NCBI RefSeq assembly: GCF_005144865.1 | Contig: NZ_SWFM01000001.1 | Span: 1,240,001-1,304,000 of the forward strand | Direction: 5' to 3' | Source of the DNA: Guptibacillus hwajinpoensis | Lineage (GTDB): Bacteria; Bacillota; Bacilli; Bacillales; Guptibacillaceae | Length of the DNA stretch: 64,000 bases | Shown: piece after piece, positions 53,717 to 62,219 of the stretch | Numbering within the stretch: the stretch's first letter is position 1 | Layout: each line of letters starts with the position of its first letter | Program-made: the position numbers and the translations under genes | The notes under the pieces: generated by a model | Database searches by the model: none | Seen by the model: only the letters and a program-made list of their open reading frames with translations | Told to the model about the DNA's origin: nothing

Positions 53717-55399
53717 TTACTCCTCCTCCTTTCTTGATGGAAATGTAATAAAGAACGTTGTTCCTTTACCTGCTGTACTTCTAACATCAATTTCTCCGTT
53801 ATTCTGAACGACAAGTTGGTGAACAATGGATAGTCCAAGACCAGTACCTTCAGCACGAGTTGTATAGAATGGATCAAATATTTTCTCCATTACAGCATCG
53901 CTCATACCAATCCCGGTGTCTGATACGGTAATCGTTCGATCATTCCCCGATCTTTGACACTCGATGGTTAGATCTCCACCTTCAGGCATCGCGTTCATTC
54001 CGTTTATCATTAAATTCAGGAGAATTTGACGCAGATGATCACGATCTACCATTACTTCATAATTGCTTTCAATCTGATGCAATCGAACATTTTTCTCGTT
54101 CGCCATTCTATCCATAACTATCACAAGTGATCGAACGGTATCATCTACTTTAACGACTGCTGGATTAGAATTCATTGGACTAGAGAATTGAAGAGTATTC
54201 GTTATGATCTTATTTAATCGATCAATATCAAGCAGCATATTCTCCGTTAAGGTTAACTGGTCATTACTTAAATTCAACCTTCGAATGAGTAGTTCAGTTG
54301 TCGCTTTAATCCCCGCGAGTGGATTGCGTATTTCATGAGCTATACCTGAAGCCATCTCGCCTAATGAAGCTAATCGAGACATGCGCTCAACACGTAGCTC
54401 CAGTTTCCTACGGTGCGTAATATCTTCGAACGTCATAATGGATCGCTTTCCAGATCCTCCTATTACCATATAATTTACCGCATAATAGACTTTCTCTTCA
54501 TTTAACTTATGATCCCATATTACTTCTTCTCTCTTGCTCGTTTCATGAATCGTGAAATCTTTTACACGTCTTTTTAGAATCGAGTCTTGACTCATCATCT
54601 TATGAGCTGCTTCATTATAAACGAATTCAAATCCTTCAGTAATAAGTACCATGCCAACATGCACGCTATTTAGAATTGTTTCATTTAGCTGTTTGATTTT
54701 CTCAATTTGGATATTCCGTTCATCAAGTGTTTGCACCATTTCTTTTAAAGAGGTTGATAGGACGCCAATTTCATCTTTACGCGTTTCTTTTATGTCAAGA
54801 TCCTTAACCTGACCTCCTAGAGCAATCTGCCTACAAAAAGCAGCTAGATTCTTAATTGGCTTTGAAAGATTATAAGAGAGAATGATCGTGAACTGAACAG
54901 CAATGATACCAGTGAAAATACTAATTAGTAGCGTATATTTCTGAATATCAGGAAGGGATCCAGAATAAAAAGAGAACTCAATAGGAGAATAGAGCATCCA
55001 ATTCCAGTCCTCCAGCTGTTCCGTCAGTACTTTACGTTCAATAAACCAGCTATTTTCAACCTCACCATTGTACCAATCCAGTTCACTAGAACTTATAACC
55101 TGGCCATTTGAAGTAAGCTCCCTCTCCTCATCCTCTACATATAAACCTTTCGTTTCATAAATCATCATCTTGATGAGTGCTTTTGCATCTCCTTCACTCA
55201 TGGTACCGTTTTGCACTCGGCTAGCTAAATTCTCAGCATACCGATCCAAGCTTTTAAGGTGCTCACTTGCCGTTGCTTGTTTTAGCTGTTTCTCAGATTG
55301 GTAACTCGACCACATTGATACAGCTCCGATAATAAAGCTTGGCACCAGAACAATAATAAGAAAGGGGAATAATATTTTACGTTCTATGGAATGACGCAT
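53717..55399 (-). CDS. sensor histidine kinase with HAMP and PAS
   Basis: A 560-residue kinase. TM1 (ILFPFLIIVLVPSFIIGAV) and TM2 (YTLLISIFTGIIAVQFTIIL) flank a 120-residue external sensor domain. A HAMP domain (NLSKPIKNLAAFCRQIA), a PAS domain (ILNSVHVGMVLITEGFEFVY), HisKA (IAHEIRNPLAGIKATTEL) and HATPase_c (DTGIGMS, FYTTRAEGTGLGLSI) follow. The start overlaps the symporter stop (TAATG) and the regulator gene is one base away, so transport, sensing and control are co-expressed. Confidence 0.92.
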   Translation of the reverse strand: MRHSIERKILFPFLIIVLVPSFIIGAVSMWSSYQSEKQLKQATASEHLKSLDRYAENLASRVQNGTMSEGDAKALIKMMIYETKGLYVEDEERELTSNGQVISSSELDWYNGEVENSWFIERKVLTEQLEDWNWMLYSPIEFSFYSGSLPDIQKYTLLISIFTGIIAVQFTIILSYNLSKPIKNLAAFCRQIALGGQVKDLDIKETRKDEIGVLSTSLKEMVQTLDERNIQIEKIKQLNETILNSVHVGMVLITEGFEFVYNEAAHKMMSQDSILKRRVKDFTIHETSKREEVIWDHKLNEEKVYYAVNYMVIGGSGKRSIMTFEDITHRRKLELRVERMSRLASLGEMASGIAHEIRNPLAGIKATTELLIRRLNLSNDQLTLTENMLLDIDRLNKIITNTLQFSSPMNSNPAVVKVDDTVRSLVIVMDRMANEKNVRLHQIESNYEVMVDRDHLRQILLNLMINGMNAMPEGGDLTIECQRSGNDRTITVSDTGIGMSDAVMEKIFDPFYTTRAEGTGLGLSIVHQLVVQNNGEIDVRSTAGKGTTFFITFPSRKEEE

Positions 55400-56808
55400 T
55401 AGGATGGACGACCTCCTTTCATTAAGAAGAGAAATCCAGCCACAGCTATGGAAGGTAACACTGGATGATAAACAGGCTGTATTTCCCCAGGTATAAGGAG
55501 AAATGCGAGCAAGTATGTAACACTTCCACCGAATGTAGAAAGAAGAGCATTATTTCTAGACGCCTTTGTAAATAATCCCCCATATAAAGGAAAAAACAAT
55601 GAAACAGCAATGATCCCCCATACATGACCACTAAACTGTACAATTCCTTTTGGAGGTGTAAAAGCGATAAGAAGTGAAAATGTAGCAAAAGCGAAAATCA
55701 CCCAACGGGTCCAAGAAATGATTTTGTGATCCGCTACTTGTTGCTTACGTAGTGGAATTGTAATGTCATAAACAAAGCTACTTGCCATGATCAAAAGCTG
55801 AGAGTTAGCCGTGGAAATCGCAGCAGCTACAACGCTTATTAACAAAATTCCCTTCCAGGGTGTTTCAAGTAAGTATGTAATAATGTATGGATAAATTTCA
55901 TCGGTACTATTAAATTGAAGGTCCGGATCTATTATTCTTGATCCGATACCAATTACAAAGATCGAGAAATAGATTAAGACGAGGAAGAACGCACTGAGAA
56001 CAATCATCTTCAAAGCAATACTCTTCGAACGAGAGGATAGAATACGTACAGCATACTGAGGATTAGCAGCTACACCTAGTCCTAGTGAGAAGAAAGCACT
56101 TAACAAGGTCCAGAACGGCAAACGACCTTCAGGTAATAGTGATAAATAAGCATCAGTCCCTCTATTCCCAAATGAAGCAATACTTGAGACAACATCTGAT
56201 ACCCCACCGATTTCATTTACAATCAAAATAGCCCCAAGAATGGTTCCAAATAGAATTAAACAGAAATGAAAAATATCTGTTCTAGCAACCGAATGCAGAC
56301 CGCCAAATGTTGTGTATAGGACAAAAATATAAATTAAAAACACACTAACCGTATAGGGCACTTCTAACATTTCGCTTACAACAATTCCGAAGCCACGAAT
56401 TTGAATGACCACATATAAAAGATAGCTTACGCTAAGAACAATGCCGATCCACACTTGAAGTAGCTTGGAGTCATACCGAATTAGGAAAAACTCGGGAACG
56501 GTAACGACGTTATATGTATATAGTTTGGATGATAGAAAGAATAGACCAACAATCCCTAGTAACCACGCAATAGCGGTTGTCCAAATAACAGACACCCCTC
56601 CTGCGTAGATTAACCCTGGTAAACCAAGGAGTGATGCAGCACTAAACCACGTTGCGCAAAAAGAGGCGATACCAGGAAATAACGAGAGGTTTCGGTCAGC
56701 AAGAAAGTATCCTTTTAACTCATCTGTTTTATCAAATCCGTGTTTTCCAAGAATTAAGATCGCTATCGTATAGAGTAGAAAAACACCTAAATACAGCAAT
56801 TCATCCAT
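55399..56808 (-). CDS. sodium:solute symporter (SSS family)
   Basis: A 469-residue symporter with about 13 helices. GYFLADRNLSLFPGIASFCATWFSAASLLGLPG is its N-terminal core (note ATWFSAASLLG), and AVVAAAISTANSQLLIMASS-like sequence in the second half contains the Na+-site serines. The frame opens at 56931; AAAGGAGGACGATT-ATG marks 56808. The cargo is unknown. Linkage to a two-component system resembles uptake systems for organic acids or proline that sense their own substrate. Confidence 0.88.
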   Translation of the reverse strand: MDELLYLGVFLLYTIAILILGKHGFDKTDELKGYFLADRNLSLFPGIASFCATWFSAASLLGLPGLIYAGGVSVIWTTAIAWLLGIVGLFFLSSKLYTYNVVTVPEFFLIRYDSKLLQVWIGIVLSVSYLLYVVIQIRGFGIVVSEMLEVPYTVSVFLIYIFVLYTTFGGLHSVARTDIFHFCLILFGTILGAILIVNEIGGVSDVVSSIASFGNRGTDAYLSLLPEGRLPFWTLLSAFFSLGLGVAANPQYAVRILSSRSKSIALKMIVLSAFFLVLIYFSIFVIGIGSRIIDPDLQFNSTDEIYPYIITYLLETPWKGILLISVVAAAISTANSQLLIMASSFVYDITIPLRKQQVADHKIISWTRWVIFAFATFSLLIAFTPPKGIVQFSGHVWGIIAVSLFFPLYGGLFTKASRNNALLSTFGGSVTYLLAFLLIPGEIQPVYHPVLPSIAVAGFLFLMKGGRPS

Positions 56809-56845
56809 AATCGTCCTCCTTTCCCTCTTCATTAGTTCAGGTTTC

Positions 56846-56875
56846 ATTATATACAAAACTATGGACCTGCACCAA
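56846..56875 (-). promoter_or_regulatory. candidate sigma-A promoter
   Basis: On the minus strand TTGGTG and TATAAT with an 18-base spacer, 40 bases before the symporter start. No sigma-54 type GG-N10-GC element is seen nearby. Confidence 0.45.
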
Positions 56876-56912
56876 GTATGGTCGGAACAAGCATGGCGAA
56901 CGCTAGATAAAA

Positions 56913-57138
56913 GGTCTGTTTTCATAAACATTGTTGCTATTAGCGTGGGTTAATTTCCGCTCCAGGATCCTCGCTTTCCGCGGGGCGGGCGGTGAGCCTC
57001 CTCGTCGCTAACGCTCCTGCGGGGTCTCACCTGTCCCGCTTGTCCCGCAGGAGTCGAGGATCCTTCCGCTCCAATTAGCTAAGTGTGGTTTTCAAAATAA
57101 AAATTCTTTCAAAAGCAACAATCTTTTAGAAAAGAGCC
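56913..57138. mobile_element. MITE-like element I, full length
   Basis: A complete 226-bp copy. The left end GGTCTGTTTTCATAAACATT and the right end AATCTTTTAGAAAAGAGCC are inverted repeats, both next to GTTGCT/AGCAAC. The core reads CCGCTCCAGGATCCTCGC, GTGAGCCTCCTCGTCGC, GGGTCTCACCTGTCCCGC and CAGGAGTCGAGGATCCTTCC. The 8-bp flanks (AGATAAAA and TTCAGAAA) do not match. The 400-base gap 56932-57338 otherwise holds the galT remnant and its terminator. Confidence 0.88.
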
Positions 57139-57167
57139 TTCAGAAAAGAGGCTTTAGAAAAAGCCAC

Positions 57168-57200
57168 TAAAAAAACCGCTACACGTTTGTATAGCAGTCT
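57168..57200 (-). terminator. intrinsic terminator of the gal operon
   Basis: ACTGCTATAC-AAAC-GTGTAGCGGT then seven T on the minus strand. It follows the galT remnant stop by a few bases. Confidence 0.8.
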
Positions 57201-57206
57201 TTCTAA

Positions 57207-57364
57207 TTACCACAATTGGTGAAGAAACCTTCCAAATGCTTTTTGTCCAGCTTCATCGCGATTAAGTCGCTCCTCTTGTGGGGTGGTAAGACTTTTTCAT
57301 TTTAATTAAAAAAATGATACATCGCGTTACGAATATAATCAACATCCCAATTTTCTTGCGCCAT
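57207..57364 (-). pseudogene. galT: galT remnant (both ends kept, middle deleted)
   Basis: An ATG at 57364, inside the galK 3' end, opens MAQENWDVDYIRNAMYHFFN and stops at 57302; DVDYIRN resembles the early DxxYxRN segment of GalT (UDP-glucose-hexose-1-phosphate uridylyltransferase). After a shift, a second frame ends at TAA 57207-57209 with EERLNRDEAGQKAFGRFLHQ, which looks like the GalT C-terminus (..DE.G..AF.RFL). The terminator follows at once. The position after galK is the usual place for galT in Bacilli. The match is by eye. Confidence 0.5.
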
Positions 57365-58499
57365 TACCGATCTCTACCACATAAAACGACGCCTCAAGAT
57401 TGGTTTGGTTTCTGTATATTTCACCCACGTTTTTGATAAATCTATCCACTTTCTCATTATCCACGATACTGATTGTACATCCTCCAAAACCAGCCCCTGT
57501 CATCCTTGATCCGATGGCGCCTTCTTCCCATGCGGCTTCAACCATTGCATCTAATTCTTGTCCAGTTACTTCATAATCATCTCTTAATGAAACATGTGAT
57601 TCATTCATTAGTCTTCCGAAAGCTTCAATATCCCCTTCATTTAAATAGTTAACAGCTTTCATCGTTCGTCGATTCTCATACACAGCGTGGCGAGCCCGCT
57701 TTAGTGCCAGAGGGTCCTGAATCAACTGCTTATTCTCCTCAAACTCTTTTTCCGTCAAATCACCGAGTGATGCAATTGAGAGTTTCTTCTGTAATGCGAT
57801 AAGTGCTTCTTCACACTGATTTCTACGCTCATTGTATTTCGAATCCGCAAGTCCACGTCGCTTATTTGTATTTGCAATAATCAAGGACTGATGTGCTAAC
57901 TTAATCGGCGTTTCCTTGTATTCTAATGTGTCACAATTAAGGAGAAGTGCATGATCTCGCTTCCCCATTCCAATTGCGAACTGATCCATGATGCCACAGT
58001 TTACTCCAACGAATTCATTCTCTGCTCTCTGTGAAAGCTGAACCATTTCAACCATATCAATAGAGAGTTCAAAGAGATCTTTTAACACAACTGACATTAC
58101 AAGTTCGATCGAAGCTGAAGAAGATAGCCCTGCCCCGTTCGGAATATTTCCATAGAACGCGACATCAAGGCCAGATGGGATGTTGTAACCCGCTTGTTGG
58201 AACATTGCGATTACACCTTTCGGATAGTTCGCCCAATCATGCTGCTCCACATACGCTAGGCTAGAAATAGAAGACTCAATGACGCCTTGTTCTGGAAAAT
58301 TCATTGAATAGAACCGCACCACATCATCTTCCCTCTTTCTTGCAACAGCATATGTGCCAACACTTAATGCGCATGGAAAAACATGTCCGCCATTATAATC
58401 TGTATGCTCTCCTATTAAATTAACTCGTCCCGGTGCGAAGAAAGTCGCCTTCCCATCTGAACCGAATTGTTCGCTATATGTCTGTTCAAGCTCTCTCAT
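57339..58499 (-). CDS. galK: galactokinase
   Basis: A 386-residue GHMP kinase that phosphorylates galactose at C1. FFAPGRVNLIGEHTDYNGGH is the galactokinase signature, GNIPNGAGLSSSASIEL the ATP loop, CGIMDQFAIGMGK the catalytic Asp region, and SRMTGAGFGGCTISIV the C-terminal GHMP motif. It overlaps the alpha-galactosidase gene by four bases (ATGA), so galactose released from oligosaccharides is directly phosphorylated. The usual partner galT downstream is decayed. Confidence 0.95.
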   Translation of the reverse strand: MRELEQTYSEQFGSDGKATFFAPGRVNLIGEHTDYNGGHVFPCALSVGTYAVARKREDDVVRFYSMNFPEQGVIESSISSLAYVEQHDWANYPKGVIAMFQQAGYNIPSGLDVAFYGNIPNGAGLSSSASIELVMSVVLKDLFELSIDMVEMVQLSQRAENEFVGVNCGIMDQFAIGMGKRDHALLLNCDTLEYKETPIKLAHQSLIIANTNKRRGLADSKYNERRNQCEEALIALQKKLSIASLGDLTEKEFEENKQLIQDPLALKRARHAVYENRRTMKAVNYLNEGDIEAFGRLMNESHVSLRDDYEVTGQELDAMVEAAWEEGAIGSRMTGAGFGGCTISIVDNEKVDRFIKNVGEIYRNQTNLEASFYVVEIGNGARKLGC

Positions 58500-60751
58500 G
58501 ACTTTTCACCTCTATCTGTAAGTTGACCTGATTTTGTTAGAACAAATACTTGTGAAGAATAGTCTCCTGATTCTTCTAATCCACCAGTTTGTGACCCATC
58601 GTAACCACTAGACAACTGGAGACCAGCACTCATTAGTTCATCCCCAAAATAAGTTCCCTCATAACCGCTCACACAGTACTCCTGCTCTGGATTCAGTCCA
58701 TGTAAAAGAAGTCGCTTAAAACCTGGATTAGGTTCAGCTAGAATCTGATAATAGCCGACAATCGCTTTCTTTTGATCTTCTGACACAACCATCCAGCTTG
58801 TCTCATTCCCTCCATTTTGAAAAGGACTGAGCAATCTGTAGAATGTTCCGTATTGAAGTAATGAACGATTTTCTTTATACCAGTCAATTTGCTGTTTCAT
58901 TTGGTGTAATTCTTCATCGCTCATTTTTGTTACATCTAGCTCATACCCAAATGCACCGAAATAAGCGACATTTGCTCGTGTATCAAGAGTTGTAACACGC
59001 TTCACTTGATGGTTTGGTACTGCCGAGACGTGCGCTCCCATACTGCTTAACGGATACACCATTGACGTTCCGTATTGAATGCTTAGCCGCTCGATCGCAT
59101 CTGTGTCATCACTTGTCCAACCTTGAGGGGCATAGTAAAGCATTCCTGGATCAAATCGAGCCCCTCCACTTGCACACGATTCAAATAGAACATGTGGAAA
59201 CGCTGCAATCAGACGTTCATATAAGTCGTAAACACCAAGGATGTAGCGGTGTGGTACTTCAGCCTGCTGTTCAGAGTTCAATTGAAGCGAACCAACTTCT
59301 GTCATATACCGATTCATATCCCATTTCACATATTCAATGTTCGATTCATTTAGTAGCTCTGCCATACGCTCATAAATATAATCCACAACTTCAGGATTAG
59401 AGAAATCTAGCACAAGCTGATGTCTTCCAACAGAATGGCTACGTCCTGGCACTTGAATCACCCATTCTGGATGCTTTCGATATAACTCACTTTCTTTCGA
59501 AATCATCTCTGGTTCGAACCAGAGACCGAACATCATACCTAGATCATTCACCTGACGGACAAGACTCGGCAATCCGTTAGGAAGCTTTGCAGAATCAACG
59601 AACCAATCACCTAAGGACGTTCTGTCATCATTTCGCTTTCCAAACCAGCCATCATCAAGAACAAACAGCTCTACCCCTGTTTCCTTTGCTTTCTCAGCTA
59701 TGTTCAACAGCTTTTCTTCATCGAAATCAAAATACGTAGCTTCCCAGTTATTGATTAGTACAGGACGTTCAGCATCTCGCCACATGCCTCGTGCTAAGCG
59801 ACTTCGATAAAGCTCGTGATAGGTTCTACTTAATTCATTTAATCCTTCATTTGAATACGCCATCACAACTTCAGGCGTTTGGAAGTGCTCTCCTCCGTTT
59901 AGTTTCCACGAGAAATCAAAAGGGTTAATTCCCATTGTTACTCGAGACGTATGATAATGATCCACTTCTACCTGCGCAGAGAAGTTACCGCTATAAACGA
60001 GACTAAATCCATAAACTTCTCCTGTATGTTCTGTTGTCATCGGTCTCTTCAGGGCAAGAAACGGATTGTGCTGACTGCTACTCGTCCCTCGAGTACTCTG
60101 GATACTTTGCACCCCAGGCGTAAGGCGTCTCTCATGAACATGCCTCTCACGTGACCACGAACCAGATAGCTGGAGCATTTCATAATCAGCATCAGGTAAA
60201 TCGACTGATGTACTATGCGCACGTTTGATCTCTTGAGTTAAATCCCCGTGATTCTTAAAATAAGCGGATCGAACAATCACATTGCGATCGTGATAGACCG
60301 TATACATTAGCGCTAGTGATAATTTCGTGTACGCATCTTCTAAATGAATTACAAGCGTCTCTGCCTCATCTTCGTCCTCAACGTACGTTCCAGGAAGATC
60401 TGGAAGCTCTGGCTTACCTTTCATTCGTTCATAAGAACGATAGGTGAAATTCGAAATTCTACTACCATCTGGCTGCTCAATTTGAAACGCAGGCTCTCGA
60501 TAATCTGAGGTTCCGTAGCCAGGGTATTCCTGCTTAATTAAATCGAGCGAAAAAGATGGGTCGTCTTCTATATAAGAGGATGCGACACGTGCCTCTTTCT
60601 TCGATAAGTGGCTAAAGTCAGCTCGATTGCGTAGCTTCTTTCCGAAATAAAGCTGTCCGAGTTGTCCGTTTTCCATAACATGAAAAATATAGCTTACATT
60701 CCGACCATGCAGGTGGAACTGCAGACGATCATCATTAATCATTACTGGCAT
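58496..60751 (-). CDS. alpha-galactosidase (GH36)
   Basis: A 751-residue cytosolic GH36 enzyme (RafA/AgaN type) with an N-terminal beta-supersandwich domain and a central barrel. NNWEATYFDFDEEKLL, LFVLDDGWFGKRNDD and GLWFEPEMIS precede the nucleophile in YVKWDMNRYMTE; ESCASGGARFDPGML and QGWTSDDTDA hold the acid/base Asp. It releases galactose from melibiose, raffinose and stachyose. It lacks a signal peptide. It is first in an operon with galK and divergent from an AraC regulator; a candidate cre lies at 60775. Confidence 0.94.
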   Translation of the reverse strand: MPVMINDDRLQFHLHGRNVSYIFHVMENGQLGQLYFGKKLRNRADFSHLSKKEARVASSYIEDDPSFSLDLIKQEYPGYGTSDYREPAFQIEQPDGSRISNFTYRSYERMKGKPELPDLPGTYVEDEDEAETLVIHLEDAYTKLSLALMYTVYHDRNVIVRSAYFKNHGDLTQEIKRAHSTSVDLPDADYEMLQLSGSWSRERHVHERRLTPGVQSIQSTRGTSSSQHNPFLALKRPMTTEHTGEVYGFSLVYSGNFSAQVEVDHYHTSRVTMGINPFDFSWKLNGGEHFQTPEVVMAYSNEGLNELSRTYHELYRSRLARGMWRDAERPVLINNWEATYFDFDEEKLLNIAEKAKETGVELFVLDDGWFGKRNDDRTSLGDWFVDSAKLPNGLPSLVRQVNDLGMMFGLWFEPEMISKESELYRKHPEWVIQVPGRSHSVGRHQLVLDFSNPEVVDYIYERMAELLNESNIEYVKWDMNRYMTEVGSLQLNSEQQAEVPHRYILGVYDLYERLIAAFPHVLFESCASGGARFDPGMLYYAPQGWTSDDTDAIERLSIQYGTSMVYPLSSMGAHVSAVPNHQVKRVTTLDTRANVAYFGAFGYELDVTKMSDEELHQMKQQIDWYKENRSLLQYGTFYRLLSPFQNGGNETSWMVVSEDQKKAIVGYYQILAEPNPGFKRLLLHGLNPEQEYCVSGYEGTYFGDELMSAGLQLSSGYDGSQTGGLEESGDYSSQVFVLTKSGQLTDRGEKS

Positions 60752-60774
60752 AGTTATAACCTCCGAATCTTAAT

Positions 60775-60788
60775 CGAAAACGTTTCCA
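60775..60788. promoter_or_regulatory. candidate CcpA cre site
   Basis: CGAAAACGTTTCCA matches TGWAANCGNTNWCA at 12 of 14 positions and lies about 25 bases before the alpha-galactosidase start, where CcpA could block transcription. Confidence 0.5.
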
Positions 60789-60878
60789 TTTCATTGATTT
60801 CTTGTCCACCTTTAGTTTAGAAAATCGGTTCTACTCATTCAATGGTAAATAAAAATAGCATTTTTTCCTTTTCTTGCT

Positions 60879-60907
60879 TAGACATAGGCGTTCATATCAG
60901 CTAAACT
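60879..60907 (+). promoter_or_regulatory. candidate promoter of the AraC gene
   Basis: TAGACA and TAAACT with a 17-base spacer, about 75 bases before the regulator start. Confidence 0.35.
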
Positions 60908-60982
60908 AGTAAAAAGAAAGTAATATTCGTCCTTTATTTATTTGAATAAATTGCACTATTTTGCTTATGAAGGAGATTTACT

Positions 60983-61858
60983 ATGGAAGAAAAGCCAACA
61001 TTATACGGATCATACGGCTATCGTTTCTCAGATCCAATGCTTCAAAACATTGCTCAAATCTGGTCGCTCGGTTGGGATGAGCAAACTTCTTCTCTCTATG
61101 ATTGGGATGGAACAAATCGCAGAGACACCGGAAAGTATATTTTTCAATACACGATTTCGGGAAAAGGTTGTATTGAAATCGACGGCCTTACGCATGAGCT
61201 CACACCAGGCCAGGGGTTCATCGTTAATATACCAGGAGATTACCGCTACTATCTCCCAGATGATAGCGAACGCTGGGAGTTCATCTACATCACCTTATAC
61301 GGAGATGTGGTTAAGAAATACTGGAACGACATTCAAGAGGAAATTGGACATATTATTCACTTCCAGCCTGATTCTGAGCCTGTTCTATACGTATTAAATT
61401 TAATTGAAATGGCCGCTTCACAGCAAATAGCGAACGCTCACCAGGCATCAGGTTATGCGTATCAGTTTACGATGAAGCTCTTCAATTACTGTTCAAATCT
61501 TGAGAAGAGACTTTCGCAGTGGCCAGAAGCTATTGTTGAAGCGTCTATGTTTGCTATGAACCATTACGGAGAAGAAATTGGACCTGATGAAATGGCGGCT
61601 TCATCCGGCATGTCTCGCTACCATTTCACTAGACAATTTAAGCAATATACAAATCAGACGCCAATTCAATATTTAACGGATATTCGCATTAAAAAAGCTA
61701 AAGAGCTTTTGTTAAATACCAAATATTCCTCAGAAGACATTGCAGCCCTGATTGGGTATAAAAATGCGAATTATTTTAACAAAGTGTTCAAAAAGGTAAC
61801 CGGCACGTCACCTGGTAAATATCGATCAAGCACAAACCTTTCACTCCATACAACCTAG
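60983..61858 (+). CDS. AraC family transcriptional regulator
   Basis: A 291-residue regulator. Residues 40-150 form a cupin sugar-binding domain (YIFQYTISGKGCIEIDGL, LTPGQGFIVNIPGDYRYYLP), and residues 190-285 carry two HTHs (MAASSGMSRYHFTRQFKQYT and SSEDIAALIGYKNANYFNKV). It is divergent from the alpha-galactosidase operon, for which it is the likely activator in response to an alpha-galactoside. GAAGGAGATTTACT-ATG gives a strong start. Confidence 0.93.
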   Translation: MEEKPTLYGSYGYRFSDPMLQNIAQIWSLGWDEQTSSLYDWDGTNRRDTGKYIFQYTISGKGCIEIDGLTHELTPGQGFIVNIPGDYRYYLPDDSERWEFIYITLYGDVVKKYWNDIQEEIGHIIHFQPDSEPVLYVLNLIEMAASQQIANAHQASGYAYQFTMKLFNYCSNLEKRLSQWPEAIVEASMFAMNHYGEEIGPDEMAASSGMSRYHFTRQFKQYTNQTPIQYLTDIRIKKAKELLLNTKYSSEDIAALIGYKNANYFNKVFKKVTGTSPGKYRSSTNLSLHTT

Positions 61859-61873
61859 CCCATTATGAACAAC

Positions 61874-61902
61874 AAAACAGGACCGCTTTCGCGGTCCTGT
61901 TT
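61874..61902. terminator. bidirectional terminator
   Basis: AAACAGGACCGC-TTTC-GCGGTCCTGTTT between convergent genes. Confidence 0.9.
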
Positions 61903-62153
61903 CATTTGGAAACTTCAATTGTAATTGTGCGTTTATCATAATTGATTGTCATGCTTTTCCCAGATGCTACAAAGTTCTCTAATACGTCTTTTGAAAGCTG
62001 AAGTGCAAACTGCGTTCGTTCAAGCTTCTCTATATCAGCTGGATCTTTTGGATCAAGCTTTTCGTCTAGATCATTAACTTGGGACTGTAGCTTTTCTAAT
62101 GATTCGTATACGCTATGATATAGCGATTCGATTGGCTCACTCGCCTTACTCAT
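61902..62153 (-). CDS. small coiled-coil protein of unknown function
   Basis: An 83-residue soluble protein. The N-terminal two thirds form a charged helical hairpin (YESLEKLQSQVNDLDEKL, DIEKLERTQFALQLSKDVLE), and the tail is a short beta strand pair (MTINYDKRTITIEVS). A GTG at 62156 precedes the chosen ATG at 62153. No family is recognised. It lies 70 bases after the symporter gene and may share its transcript. Confidence 0.65.
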   Translation of the reverse strand: MSKASEPIESLYHSVYESLEKLQSQVNDLDEKLDPKDPADIEKLERTQFALQLSKDVLENFVASGKSMTINYDKRTITIEVSK

Positions 62154-62219
62154 CACACATCATTCCTTCATTCCATTTGACATTGCTCCTATTATATCAA
62201 ATGGACGTACAAGGGGACA

